Positions 19,697 to 28,869 of a DNA stretch of 64,000 nt are shown in pieces. Where the stretch lies: contig NZ_CP133111.1 in assembly GCF_033001325.1 (NCBI RefSeq), positions 5,162,501 through 5,226,500 on the forward strand. The letters are read 5' to 3'. Made by a program: the position numbers and the translations under genes. The notes beneath the pieces are model-generated. The model saw nothing but the letters and a program-made list of their open reading frames with translations. It was not told where the DNA came from and ran no database searches. Position 1 is the stretch's first letter; each line of letters opens with the position of its first letter. This DNA is from Rhodopseudomonas sp. BAL398. GTDB taxonomy: Bacteria > Pseudomonadota > Alphaproteobacteria > Rhizobiales > Xanthobacteraceae.

Positions 19697-20821
19697 TCAG
19701 CCGGCGTCGTCGGGGGCATGACGGAATTCGCCGGGCGTGCGGCCGGTCCATCTGCGGAATGCGCGATGGAACGTGCTGACTTCCGAAAACCCCAGTGCCG
19801 CGGCGATCTCGTCGATCGGCGACTGCGAATATTGCAGCAGATTGACCGCAGCCGCAGACCGTACCCGGTCCTTGAGGTCGCGAAAGCCGAGATCGCTCTC
19901 GTCCTGCAAGCGCCGCCGCAGCGTCTGCTGCGTGATCGATAATTTGGCGGCGACATCTTCCAGCGAGAGGTCTTCGGCGAGATTGCGCTGCAACAGGCTC
20001 CGGACGCGCTCGGAGAAGCTCATTTCGTCGCGATAGCGCACCAGCAGCGCCGCCGGCATCGAGGCAAGGAAGCGGGACAGACGCTGCTCGTCCGGCATGA
20101 TCGGCAAGGACAGCAGGCCGGCGTCAAAGGCGATTTCCGTGCGGCTTTGATCGAAATAGAGCGGGGCCTGATAATACAGCCGCAGATCTGCACCATAGGA
20201 AGCCTCGGGAAAGGCGTGCTGCACATAATGCAGCGGCAGCTTGCGGCCCACCAGCCAGCACATCAGGCCGAACACGAAGAAGATGATGGCGCCGAGCGCC
20301 ATGCGGCGACGGGCGGGGTCGGCTATTTGATCCGAAATCCAGATGCGGGCGACGCGCCGATCCGAGGTCTGGCGAATCGCGAAATCGTCCACCATGAGGT
20401 GATAGAACCGGCATCCCTGCGAGATCGCTTCGCCGAGATCGCGGCAGCCGATCAGGATATGGCACAGCATGCGAAATGTGCCGGGCTTGATCGGGCGGCC
20501 GCACAGGCCCCAGAACTCGTCCTGCGACAGCCGGGCGATCGTACTGACGAGGCGGGCGAATTGCGCCTGGGTCAGGCGCGATTTCGGCTTGCGAAGCTCT
20601 GCCGGATCGAGTCCCGCGCGGCGCAGGACGGCGTCGGCGTCGAGGCCGGCGGTGGGCATTCCGCTCAGGATCAGCCAGACGAAATTGGCGTCGATGATCT
20701 TCCGTTCGGAAACGGAATCGATCGCTGTATTGGTGAGGGATATGGCTCGAACTCCCAGGGCGTTGGCCGAGTCTTGACGGCATCGTCCCGGGACATCAAG
20801 CATTTTGACATTTTCGGCCAT
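19697..20821 (-). CDS. AraC-family transcriptional regulator (arabinose-binding-like N-terminal domain)
   Basis: 374 residues. The N-terminal half (about 50-260) resembles the ligand domain found in OruR/ArgR-like and virulence-type AraC proteins. The C-terminal about 100 residues carry two helix-turn-helix motifs: LSLEDVAAKLSITQQTLRRRL and IDEIAAALGFSEVSTFHRAF, ending RRWTGRTPGEFR. It sits 113 nt upstream of the acyl-CoA synthetase on the same strand and divergent from the quinone oxidoreductase, so it may regulate both. The start ATG has GAGGG at suitable spacing, though a later start is possible. Confidence 0.92.
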   Translation of the reverse strand: MAENVKMLDVPGRCRQDSANALGVRAISLTNTAIDSVSERKIIDANFVWLILSGMPTAGLDADAVLRRAGLDPAELRKPKSRLTQAQFARLVSTIARLSQDEFWGLCGRPIKPGTFRMLCHILIGCRDLGEAISQGCRFYHLMVDDFAIRQTSDRRVARIWISDQIADPARRRMALGAIIFFVFGLMCWLVGRKLPLHYVQHAFPEASYGADLRLYYQAPLYFDQSRTEIAFDAGLLSLPIMPDEQRLSRFLASMPAALLVRYRDEMSFSERVRSLLQRNLAEDLSLEDVAAKLSITQQTLRRRLQDESDLGFRDLKDRVRSAAAVNLLQYSQSPIDEIAAALGFSEVSTFHRAFRRWTGRTPGEFRHAPDDAG

Positions 20822-20888
20822 TCCGACCCTCGGCGGAATCCCGGACCCTAGGCGTCCATCTTGGCCCTAGCAGTGCAAGGCAGTTCCC

Positions 20889-21905
20889 ATGAAAGCCCTC
20901 ATCAGTCGTGCCGCCGGCGGCCCCGAAACCACGACCGTGGAGGATGTTCCGGATCCCGAGGCGGGCCCCGGGCAGGTCGTCATCTCGGTCGCCGCCTGCG
21001 GGGTGAATTTTCCGGATCTGCTGTTTATCCAGGACCTCTATCAGGTGAGGGCGCCGCGGCCGTTTTCTCCCGGGGCCGAGGTTGCGGGTGTGGTCTCGGA
21101 GGTCGGCCAGGGCGTGACCGCGCCCCGTGTTGGCGACCGCGTCATCGGGCGCTCGGGTTGGGGGGGAATGGCCGAAAAGGTCGTCGTTGCGGCCGACCGT
21201 TGCACGCCGATCCCGGACGAGATGCCGTTCGATCATGCGGCCGCGTTCATCTTCACCTATGCGACGGCTTACTATGCGTTGCACACCCGGGCCAAGCTCG
21301 GGGCCGGAGAGACGGTCCTGGTGCTCGGCGCATCGGGTGGGCTTGGCGCCGCCGCGGTCGAGATCGCCAAGGCATTGGGAGCACGGGTGATCGCCGCCGC
21401 ATCCACCGCGGCGAAGTTGTCTTTCGCGCTCTCCAAGGGCGCCGACGCCGGCCTCATCTATCCGGCGCGAGCCGAAGACAAATCAGACCTCAAGGCGCTC
21501 GGCGAACTTTTCAAGGAGCAGTTGGGCCAGCATGGCGCCGACGTGATCTTCGATCCTGTCGGAGGACCCTATGCCGAGCAGGCGCTCCGCTGCGCCGCCG
21601 AGAACGCCCGCTATCTCGTCCTGGGATTTACCGCGGGCATTCCGCGCGTGCCGTTAAATCTGGCTTTGTTGAAATCCTGCGACATCATGGGCATCAACTG
21701 GCGGACCTTCGTGATGTCGGAGACGATGAAAAGCGACGAGAACCATCACCAGCTGTTCGAACTATACAAGGCTGGAAAAATCCGGCCCGCCATCACGGAA
21801 ACCTTCGAACTGAAAGAGGCCGCCAAGGCCCTTGCGCGTCTCGCCGACCGCACGGTCATGGGAAAAATGATCGTCCTGATGCCCCGGACCGACGCGACGC
21901 CGTGA
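20889..21905 (+). CDS. NADPH:quinone oxidoreductase, zinc-independent MDR family
   Basis: 338 residues, full length. The N-terminal GroES-like domain starts MKALISRAAGGPETTTVEDV and includes ACGVNFPDLL and PGAEVAGVVSEVG. The Rossmann domain has the NADPH motif LGASGGLGAAAVEIAKALGA. No catalytic zinc Cys set is visible, in line with the QOR branch rather than alcohol dehydrogenases. It is divergent from the AraC gene (67-nt gap) and convergent with the MarR gene. The substrate could be a quinone or an enoyl compound linked to the acyl-CoA genes. Confidence 0.92.
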   Translation: MKALISRAAGGPETTTVEDVPDPEAGPGQVVISVAACGVNFPDLLFIQDLYQVRAPRPFSPGAEVAGVVSEVGQGVTAPRVGDRVIGRSGWGGMAEKVVVAADRCTPIPDEMPFDHAAAFIFTYATAYYALHTRAKLGAGETVLVLGASGGLGAAAVEIAKALGARVIAAASTAAKLSFALSKGADAGLIYPARAEDKSDLKALGELFKEQLGQHGADVIFDPVGGPYAEQALRCAAENARYLVLGFTAGIPRVPLNLALLKSCDIMGINWRTFVMSETMKSDENHHQLFELYKAGKIRPAITETFELKEAAKALARLADRTVMGKMIVLMPRTDATP

Positions 21906-21970
21906 CGCGATGCCATGAGCGCGGGTACCGGTCGACGCGGTGAACGCGGAGATGGGTGGAGCTTGTTGGT

Positions 21971-22513
21971 CTAAAATTTCTCGGTCGGAGCGACCGCCTC
22001 GGCTGGCTGCCAGGCCTCGTCGGGGCCGCCCAAAGCCTGCGCGATCCATTCCAAAGCCGCGACAAGCTCGGCCTGTTCGCTGGCTTGCATGCGCTTGAAT
22101 TCGGCGACGAGGCGGGTGTTGATGGCGGGCTCCGCGGCTGCCAGCGCCTGTTTCCCTGCTATCGTCAGACGCGAATGGACGATGCGCCGGTCATCGGCGC
22201 TGCGATAGCGCTCGACCAAATCCCGTTCCACGAGCCTGTCGAGAATCACCGTCACCGTCGGCTGGCTCAGGCTGACATCGGCCGAGATGCGGCCGGTCGT
22301 CACCTCCCCGAGATCGGCGATGGCCTGGAGGATGGCCAGTTGCGGCGCCGTCAGTCCGGTTTCCCGTGCGAGACGGCGCGATCGCAAATCGGCGGCGTGC
22401 ATGATCCGCCGCACCGCCGCGAGCACGGTTCGCACCTGGGATTCTTCGGATCGGATTTGCGGTTTGAGCGTTGGGACCATGAATTGTGCGACTCCGGCCG
22501 AATGATTTGACAT
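21971..22513 (-). CDS. MarR-family transcriptional regulator
   Basis: 180 residues from the ATG at 22513; a TTG one codon upstream is less likely. The winged helix domain covers about residues 40-150: LRSRRLARETGLTAPQLAILQ, GRISADVSLSQPTVTVILDRL, then the wing RSADDRRIVHSRLT. It is divergent from the NAGGN operon, and a strong promoter-like sequence overlaps its start codon, so it may repress or respond with that operon (inference). No clear ligand hint. Confidence 0.92.
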   Translation of the reverse strand: MSNHSAGVAQFMVPTLKPQIRSEESQVRTVLAAVRRIMHAADLRSRRLARETGLTAPQLAILQAIADLGEVTTGRISADVSLSQPTVTVILDRLVERDLVERYRSADDRRIVHSRLTIAGKQALAAAEPAINTRLVAEFKRMQASEQAELVAALEWIAQALGGPDEAWQPAEAVAPTEKF

Positions 22514-22535
22514 CAAAACATTCGTGTTGTAAATA
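22507..22535 (+). promoter_or_regulatory. Sigma-70-like promoter for the NAGGN operon
   Basis: TTGACA at 22507-22512, a 17-base spacer and TAAATA at 22530-22535. It points at the asparagine-synthase-like gene, 120 nt downstream, and its -35 box overlaps the divergent marR start codon, so the MarR protein bound here would affect both directions. A reading from consensus only. Confidence 0.5.
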
Positions 22536-22654
22536 ATATTCTCAGAGCGGCGCGATCGGCGCCAATTTTGTTTAATCGCGCCCCAAGGGAGCCAGGAGGC
22601 ACACCGGCTGGGCCAGTCGACAGGCCCCCAGAGCCGGGGGAGCGAGGGGCGCCG

Positions 22655-24430
22655 ATGTGCGGACTATGTGGTGAGATGATGTTTGACGGCGCTGCGGTCT
22701 CGACCGCCGCGGTGGCCTCAATGAGTGCCGAGCTGGAACGGCGCGGGCCGGACGGTCGCGGTCTGTGGTCCAACGGCAAGATCGCGCTCGGCCACCGTCG
22801 CCTCAAGATCATTGATCTCAGCGAGCGGGCGCAACAGCCGATGGTCGATGCGAGCCTCGGCCTGTCGATCGCCTTCAACGGCTGTATCTATAACTACAAG
22901 GCGCTCCGATCCGAGCTCGAGGCCAAGGGCTACACTTTCTTTTCCAACGGCGACACCGAAGTCGTGCTCAAGGCCTGGCACGCCTGGGGCAAGGAAGCGC
23001 CGAAGCGGTTCAACGGCATGTTCGCCATTGCGATTGCCGAGCGCGACAGCGGGCGATTGATCCTGGTGCGCGATCGGCTGGGCATCAAGCCGCTGTACTA
23101 CGCCGAAGACAAGGGCAAGCGCCTGCGCTTTGCCTCGAGCCTGCCGGCGATCCTGGCCGCGGGCGAGGTGGATACGTCGATCGATCCGGTCGCGCTGAAT
23201 TACTACATGTCGTTTCACGCCGTGGTGCCGCCGCCGCACACCATCCTCAGCGGCATTCGCAAGATCGAACCCGGAACCGTGGTGAGTTTCGAGGCCGACG
23301 GGCGTCGCACCGACCACCGCTTCTGGACGCTGACCTATGATCGCAGCGCCAATGAGGCCAAGCGCTCCAGCGCGGATTGGCGCGACGCCATTCATGCCTC
23401 GCTGCGCGCCGCGGTAGACCGACGCATGGTCGCCGACGTGCCGGTCGGCGTGCTGTTGTCGGGCGGACTGGATTCCAGCCTGATTGTCGCGCTGCTCGCC
23501 GAAGCCGGCCAACAGCAGCTGAAGACCTTCTCGATCGGATTTGAATCGGTCGGCGCCGAGATCGGCGACGAGTTCAAATATTCCGACATTATCGCCAAGC
23601 ATTTCGGCACCGAGCATCATCAGCTCTTCATCGAATCGAAGAAGCTGATCTCCAGCCTGCCCGAGACCATTCGCGCCATGTCGGAGCCGATGGTGTCCTA
23701 CGACAATGTCGGCTTCTATCTTCTGTCCAAGGAAGTCGCCAAACATGTGAAGGTGGTGCAGTCCGGGCAGGGCGCCGATGAAGTCTTCGCCGGCTATCAC
23801 TGGTATCCGCCGATGGTGAATTCGACCGATCCGCTCGGCGATTATGCGGCGCATTTCTTCGACCGCGATCACGCCGAATATCGGCAGATCATGGAGCCGG
23901 CCTATGCGGGCGGCGACCATGCGCAGGATTTTGTGCGCGAACATTTTTCCCGCGCCGGCGCCGACGACGCCATCGACAAGGCGCTGCGTCTCGATTCAAC
24001 CGTCATGCTGGTCGACGATCCGGTCAAGCGCGTCGACAATATGACGATGGCCTGGGGCCTTGAAGCGCGGGTGCCGTTCCTCGATCATGAACTGCTCGAA
24101 CTTGCCGCCAGATTGCCGGCGGCGGAGAAGATCCGCGACGGCGGCAAAGGCATTTTGAAGGATATCGGCCGCCAGATGATTCCTGCCGAAGTCATCGACC
24201 GGCCGAAGGGCTATTTTCCGGTCCCGGCGCTGAAATATATCGAAGGGCCGGTGCTCGATTTCGTGCGCCAGGCGCTCGATGCGCCCGCCGCCCGTCAGCG
24301 CGGGCTGGTCAAGCGCGGCTACATCGATAAATTGCTGGACGCGCCCAAGGATCACATCACCCGCCTGCGCGGCTCGAAGCTGTGGCAGGTCGCGCTTCTC
24401 GAGCTCTGGCTTCAAGAGCATCATATATAG
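22655..24430 (+). CDS. asnO: N-acetylglutaminylglutamine amidotransferase (asparagine synthase family)
   Basis: Makes the terminal amide of the osmoprotectant N-acetylglutaminylglutamine amide from glutamine and ATP. 591 residues from the ATG at 22655, chosen because MCGLCGE places Cys2 as the N-terminal nucleophile of the class II glutaminase domain (about 1-220). The C-terminal synthetase domain has the PP-loop LLSGGLDSSLIVALL and VVQSGQGADEVFAGYHWY, both typical of AsnB-type enzymes. The next two genes are the NAGGN synthetase and M42 peptidase, which settles the assignment over ordinary asparagine synthase. Confidence 0.93.
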   Translation: MCGLCGEMMFDGAAVSTAAVASMSAELERRGPDGRGLWSNGKIALGHRRLKIIDLSERAQQPMVDASLGLSIAFNGCIYNYKALRSELEAKGYTFFSNGDTEVVLKAWHAWGKEAPKRFNGMFAIAIAERDSGRLILVRDRLGIKPLYYAEDKGKRLRFASSLPAILAAGEVDTSIDPVALNYYMSFHAVVPPPHTILSGIRKIEPGTVVSFEADGRRTDHRFWTLTYDRSANEAKRSSADWRDAIHASLRAAVDRRMVADVPVGVLLSGGLDSSLIVALLAEAGQQQLKTFSIGFESVGAEIGDEFKYSDIIAKHFGTEHHQLFIESKKLISSLPETIRAMSEPMVSYDNVGFYLLSKEVAKHVKVVQSGQGADEVFAGYHWYPPMVNSTDPLGDYAAHFFDRDHAEYRQIMEPAYAGGDHAQDFVREHFSRAGADDAIDKALRLDSTVMLVDDPVKRVDNMTMAWGLEARVPFLDHELLELAARLPAAEKIRDGGKGILKDIGRQMIPAEVIDRPKGYFPVPALKYIEGPVLDFVRQALDAPAARQRGLVKRGYIDKLLDAPKDHITRLRGSKLWQVALLELWLQEHHI

Positions 24431-24443
24431 GTCGGTGGTAGCC

Positions 24444-26189
24444 ATGCAGACCAACAAGAGCGACTCTCAGAACAACGCGACCGATGACATGCTTTCGCTC
24501 AAGACCTGGGGCGATCCGCGCGAGCATACCGAGATCGTGCACGAGGCCTTTGTCGATTGCGGCTGGGGCCGGCTGCTGTTCGGCCAGACTTTCGGCACGG
24601 CGTTGGCGCTCGCCGATACACTCAACAATGAGGCCTCGACCGAGCGCGACATCGCGCTTTATGTCCGCGAACCGCATGTGGCGCTTGCCGCGGCGCCGCA
24701 GCAGCTGTTTCTCGATCCGTCGCATACCTATCGCCTCGATCTGGCGCAATTGCCCCATGCCGATACGGTGCCCGGGATGAACATCAGGCCGGCGACGCCG
24801 GATGATGCCGCCGAGATCAACCGTCAATATTTGTCACGGAACATGCTGCCCTTGCGCGACGGCTATTTGGCGAAAGGCGCGCGGCCGGATTGCGTGCAGC
24901 TGTTGGTCGCCGAATCGCCCGAGGGGGGCCTGTCGGGCGTCGTCATGGGAGTCGATCATAAGGCGGCGTTCAACGATCCCGACAACGGCTCCAGCCTGTG
25001 GGCACTCGCGGTCGATCCGCAGGCGCGCTGGCCCGGCGTCGGCAAGGCGCTGGTGCTCGCGCTGGCCCGCCTGTTTCACAAATCCGGGCGGGCCTTTATC
25101 GATCTGTCGGTCAAGCACGACAATGTCCAGGCCATTGCGCTTTACGAGAAGCTGGGATTTTCGCGGGTCCCGGTGTTCTGCATCAAGCGCAAGAACGCGG
25201 TCAACGAGAAGCTGTTTGTCGGGCCGGCTATCGCGTCCGGACTCAACGTCTATGCACGTATCGTCGTCGACGAAGCGCGCCGGCGCGGCATCGCGGTCGA
25301 GGTCGAGGACGCCGAGGCTGGAATCTTCCGCCTGTCATTCGGCGGACGCTCAGTGGCCTGTCGCGAGTCGCTCTCCGAGATGACGAGCGCGGTCGCGATG
25401 TCACGGTGCGATGACAAGGCGCTGACCCGGCGCCTTCTCGCCAAGGCCGGCCTGCGCGTGCCCGAGCAGCTTCGCCTGGAAAGCCCGGCCGAGGCCTCGT
25501 CGTTCCTGGAACGCCATGGAAGGGTGGTGGTCAAGCCGGCGCGCGGCGAGCAGGGCCGCGGCGTGTTCGTCGATCTGACCACCGAGGACGAAGTGACGCG
25601 CGCCATCGAGCACGCGCAACAGCTTTGCGATCAGGTTCTGGTCGAGGAGTTTGTCACGGGCGAGGATCTTCGCATCATCGTTATCGACGGCGCCGTGGTC
25701 GCGGCCGCCATCCGCAAACCCGCCGCCGTGACCGGCGACGGCCAGCTCAGCATTCGGACGCTGATCGAAAATCAGAGCCGGCGCCGCGGCGCGGCGACCG
25801 GCGGTGAAAGCCAGATCCCGCTCGATCGCGAGACCGAACGCGCGGTGGCGGCCGCGGGTTATTCGCTCGACGATTGCCTTCCGAAAGGCGTAAGCCTTGC
25901 AGTGCGCAAGACTGCGAATCTCCATACGGGCGGCACCATTCACGATGTCACGCCGGTCCTGCATCCGGATCTGGCGGCGGCGGCGATCGCCGGCGCCCGC
26001 GCGCTCGATATCCCGCTGGTCGGCTTCGACTTCCTCGTTCCCGACGTCGCGGCGCCGGACTACGTCATTATCGAGGCCAATGAGCGGCCCGGTCTGGCGA
26101 ACCACGAGCCGCAACCGACGGCAGAGCGCTTTATTGATTTTCTGTTCCCGCATAGCCGCGCCAATCCCGAGACGACAACGAGCGCATGA
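24444..26189 (+). CDS. ngg: N-acetylglutaminylglutamine synthetase (GNAT plus ATP-grasp)
   Basis: Forms N-acetylglutaminylglutamine for the osmoprotectant pathway. 581 residues from the ATG at 24444, 13 nt after asnO. After about 110 leader residues comes a GNAT acetyltransferase domain (about 112-250; LAVDPQARWPGVGKALVLAL and NVQAIALYEKLGFSRV). An ATP-grasp ligase domain (about 300-575) follows, with VVKPARGEQGRGVFVDL, LVEEFVTGEDLRIIVIDG and VIIEANERPGL. This acetyltransferase-ligase fusion is diagnostic of the family. Its stop overlaps the M42 gene by 4 nt (ATGA). Confidence 0.94.
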   Translation: MQTNKSDSQNNATDDMLSLKTWGDPREHTEIVHEAFVDCGWGRLLFGQTFGTALALADTLNNEASTERDIALYVREPHVALAAAPQQLFLDPSHTYRLDLAQLPHADTVPGMNIRPATPDDAAEINRQYLSRNMLPLRDGYLAKGARPDCVQLLVAESPEGGLSGVVMGVDHKAAFNDPDNGSSLWALAVDPQARWPGVGKALVLALARLFHKSGRAFIDLSVKHDNVQAIALYEKLGFSRVPVFCIKRKNAVNEKLFVGPAIASGLNVYARIVVDEARRRGIAVEVEDAEAGIFRLSFGGRSVACRESLSEMTSAVAMSRCDDKALTRRLLAKAGLRVPEQLRLESPAEASSFLERHGRVVVKPARGEQGRGVFVDLTTEDEVTRAIEHAQQLCDQVLVEEFVTGEDLRIIVIDGAVVAAAIRKPAAVTGDGQLSIRTLIENQSRRRGAATGGESQIPLDRETERAVAAAGYSLDDCLPKGVSLAVRKTANLHTGGTIHDVTPVLHPDLAAAAIAGARALDIPLVGFDFLVPDVAAPDYVIIEANERPGLANHEPQPTAERFIDFLFPHSRANPETTTSA

Positions 26190-27337
26190 AAAACAAACTG
26201 ATGACGGCCAAAGCAACCAAGAAGATCGAAATCGATGAGACCTATCTTCTCGACTTTCTAAAGCGGCTGCTTCGGACACCAAGCCCCTCCGGCATGACCG
26301 ACGTGATCGTCGCGATTGTCTGCGCCGAGCTTGAATCGCTCGAGATCCCGTTCGAGTTGACCCGGCGCGGGGCAATTCGCGCCACCCTCAAAGGCAAGAC
26401 CTCGTTGCCGAGCCGGGCGCTGGTCGGTCATCTCGATACGCTCGGGGCGACGGTCAAGCATATCCGCGACAATGGGCGGCTCGAGCTGGTGCCGATCGGA
26501 CATTGGTCCGCGCGTTTCGCCGAAGGCGCGCGCGTGACGGTGTTCACCGACACCAAACAGTTTCGTGGCACCATCCTGCCGCTGAAGGCCTCCGGCCACA
26601 CTTATAATGAAGAGGTCGACGACCAGCCCTCGGCCTGGACCAATGTCGAGGTCCGTATCGATGCCAAAACGTCAAACGTCGCCGAGACGCGCGCGCTTGG
26701 CATCCAGATCGGCGATACCGTGTCGGTCGACGCGCAGCCGGAATTCGTCAACACCGGCTTCATCGCCTCGCGCCATCTCGACGACAAGGCGGGGGTCGCT
26801 GCGATGCTGACCGCCGTGCGGGCGCTGCACAAGGCCAAGGTGATCCTGCCGATCGATTGCCATCTGCTGTTCACCCTGTCGGAAGAAGTCGGCGTCGGCG
26901 CCAGCGCGGTGCTGCATGGCGACGTGTCCGAGCTGGTCGCGGTCGACAACGGCACCATCGCGCCCAATCAGAATACCTCGACCTATGGCGTCACCATCGC
27001 CATGCAGGATTCCTCCGGGCCGTTCGACTGGCATCTGACCCGAAGCCTGCTCAAGCTGGCGCAGGACAACGACATCGAGCATAGCCGCGACGTGTTTCGC
27101 TATTATCGCTCCGACGGAGCGGCGGCCGTCGAGGCCGGCAACGACATTCGCGCCGCGCTGGTGTGTTTCGGTCTCGACGCCAGCCACGGCTGGGAGCGAA
27201 CCCATAAGGACTCGCTTATCGCGCTGACGCGACTGTTGGTTCTCTACATGCAGAGCGAACCGCTGTTCCGGCGCGACCAACAGGCGCTCGGCCCGGTGGG
27301 CGATTTGCCGCCGGCCGAAATCGAGCCGCTGACCTGA
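26186..27337 (+). CDS. M42-family metallopeptidase of the NAGGN operon
   Basis: 383 residues. M42/M20-type co-catalytic metal site appears complete: GHLDTLGATV, SRHLDDKAGVAAML, LSEEVGVGAS with the catalytic Glu pair, a metal Asp in AVDNGT and the C-terminal His in DASHGWERTH. It is the regular third member of NAGGN gene sets, but its role is not established; it may trim or recycle the dipeptide osmolyte. Translation is coupled to ngg by an ATGA overlap. It is followed by intergenic repeats. Confidence 0.92.
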   Translation: MKNKLMTAKATKKIEIDETYLLDFLKRLLRTPSPSGMTDVIVAIVCAELESLEIPFELTRRGAIRATLKGKTSLPSRALVGHLDTLGATVKHIRDNGRLELVPIGHWSARFAEGARVTVFTDTKQFRGTILPLKASGHTYNEEVDDQPSAWTNVEVRIDAKTSNVAETRALGIQIGDTVSVDAQPEFVNTGFIASRHLDDKAGVAAMLTAVRALHKAKVILPIDCHLLFTLSEEVGVGASAVLHGDVSELVAVDNGTIAPNQNTSTYGVTIAMQDSSGPFDWHLTRSLLKLAQDNDIEHSRDVFRYYRSDGAAAVEAGNDIRAALVCFGLDASHGWERTHKDSLIALTRLLVLYMQSEPLFRRDQQALGPVGDLPPAEIEPLT

Positions 27338-27344
27338 CGGTCTG

Positions 27345-27492
27345 ATACCAACGGTCGTTGCCTCTCGTTCGTCATGCCCGGCCTTGTGCCGGGCATCCAC
27401 GCCTTGAAAGCAGTGCCTGATCAAAGACGTGGATGGCCGGGACAAGCCCGGCCATGACCAGATTGAGAGTCAACGGCAAAGTCCGTTGGTAT
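27345..27492. repeat. Type A palindromic element (MITE-like, 148 bp)
   Basis: Outer inverted ends ATACCAACGG (27345-27354) and CCGTTGGTAT (27483-27492) enclose a long imperfect palindrome. Its arms begin GTCATGCCCGGCCTTGTGCC at 27371 and end ACAAGCCCGGCCATGAC at 27458. Related arms recur at 50187-50276 and around 53.85-54.14 kb. The perfect terminal repeats suggest a small non-autonomous mobile element. Confidence 0.8.
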
Positions 27493-27529
27493 GACTTAAA
27501 AAGAGATCAATAGATCAAGCCCTCGCGGG

Positions 27530-27636
27530 CGTCATTGCGAGGAGCACTTGCGACGAAGCAATCCAGTCTGTGCTTGCCGCTCTGGATTGCTTCGCATTCG
27601 GACGGCGCGATGCGCCGTCCTCGGCTCGCAATGACG
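27530..27636. repeat. Type B palindromic element
   Basis: CGTCATTGCGAG at 27530-27541 and CTCGCAATGACG at 27625-27636 are perfect inverted ends. Inside, GAAGCAATCCAG (27555-27566) pairs with CTGGATTGCTTC (27582-27593). Copies recur at 53949-54055 and 59744-59824. With the type A element it fills the 349-base gap between the M42 gene and the acyl-CoA dehydrogenase; no gene is present there. Confidence 0.85.
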
Positions 27637-27686
27637 AAATCCAGTTCAAAGCGGTGCACCCGCCATCGGTGACCGCAGGTCTCGAC

Positions 27687-28853
27687 TCAATAGGATTTCG
27701 GCAGGCCCAGCACTTTTTCGGCGATGAAGCTCAGCACCAGTTGCGGGCTGATCGGCGCGATGCGCGGAATCAGCACTTCGCGCAGATAGCGTTCGACGTG
27801 ATATTCCTTGGCGTAGCCGAAGCCGCCATGGGTCATCACCGCCTGTTCGCAGGCCTGAAAGCCAGCCTCGCCGGCGAGATATTTCGCCGCATTGGCGGCG
27901 GCGCCGCAGGGCAGGTTGTTGTCATATTGCCAGGCCGCCGACAGCACCATCAGCCAGGCGGCTTCCAGCTCCATCCAGTTCTTTGCCAGCGGATGCTGGA
28001 TCGCCTGATTCATCCCGATCGGCCGGTTGAACACGATCCGGCTGTTGGCGTAGTCGGTGGCCTTCTTCAAAGCCAGCTGGCCGAGCCCGACCGCTTCGGC
28101 GGCGATCAAGATCCGTTCCGGATTCATGCCGTGCAGGATGTATTCGAAGCCGCGGCCTTCCTCGCCGATCCGATCCTCCATCGGGATCTCGAAATCCTCG
28201 AAGAACAATTCGTTGGAGTCGATCACCTTGCGGCCCATCTTCTCGATCTCATGGACCTTGACGCGCTGCTTGTCGAAATCGGTGTAGAACAGGCTGAGGC
28301 CATGGGTCGGCTTCTTGACCTCCTCGAGCGGCGTGGTCCGCGCCAACAGCAGGATCTTGTGCGCGACCTGCGCGGTCGAGATCCAGACCTTCTGGCCGTT
28401 GACGATGTAGCGATCGTTCTTGGCCACCGCGCGGGTCTTCAATTGCGTGGTGTTGAGGCCGGTGTTGGGTTCGGTGACGGCGAAGCAGGATTTCTCGCGG
28501 CCGTCGATCATCGGCGGCAGCATCCGCATCCGCTGTTCGTCGGTGCCGAACACCACGACCGGGTTGAGCCCGAACACGTTGATATGCACCGCCGAGGCGC
28601 CCGACATGCCGGCGCCGGATTCGGCGATGGCGCGCATCATGATCGCGGCTTCCACCACGCCTAATCCGGAGCCGCCGAAGCGTTCGGGAATGCAGATGCC
28701 GAGCCAGCCGGCATCCGCCATCGCCTTGTGGAAGTCGTGCGGGAAGCCACCCTCGCGGTCCTTCCTCAGCCAATAGGCGTCGTCGAACGGGCTGCAGGTC
28801 TTCCGCACCGCATCGCGGATCGCTTCCTGACTTTCGCTCAGCGCAAAATCCAT
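27687..28853 (-). CDS. Acyl-CoA dehydrogenase
   Basis: 388-residue FAD enzyme. The start is the ATG at 28853 (MDFALSESQEAIRDAVRKTC), since the longer frame overlaps the upstream gene's end without similarity. Family motifs: FAVTEPNTGLNT in the FAD-binding middle domain, IVNGQKVWIS, and the C-terminal MTHGGFGYAKEYHVERYLRE. It is the last gene of a leftward set behind a class III CoA transferase (17-nt gap), consistent with oxidation of an acyl-CoA made by that transferase. Substrate unknown. Confidence 0.94.
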   Translation of the reverse strand: MDFALSESQEAIRDAVRKTCSPFDDAYWLRKDREGGFPHDFHKAMADAGWLGICIPERFGGSGLGVVEAAIMMRAIAESGAGMSGASAVHINVFGLNPVVVFGTDEQRMRMLPPMIDGREKSCFAVTEPNTGLNTTQLKTRAVAKNDRYIVNGQKVWISTAQVAHKILLLARTTPLEEVKKPTHGLSLFYTDFDKQRVKVHEIEKMGRKVIDSNELFFEDFEIPMEDRIGEEGRGFEYILHGMNPERILIAAEAVGLGQLALKKATDYANSRIVFNRPIGMNQAIQHPLAKNWMELEAAWLMVLSAAWQYDNNLPCGAAANAAKYLAGEAGFQACEQAVMTHGGFGYAKEYHVERYLREVLIPRIAPISPQLVLSFIAEKVLGLPKSY

Positions 28854-28869
28854 GAGTTTCGTTGTCCTG

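Noticed and set aside
24279-24443. Upstream extension of the NAGGN synthetase into asnO
   Set aside because: It overlaps the conserved end of asnO in another frame; the ATG at 24444 gives the family's usual N terminus.
27338-27686. Possible CRISPR or small gene in the repeat-rich gap
   Set aside because: The repeats are inverted, differ in sequence and lack regular spacers; no frame has coding character.
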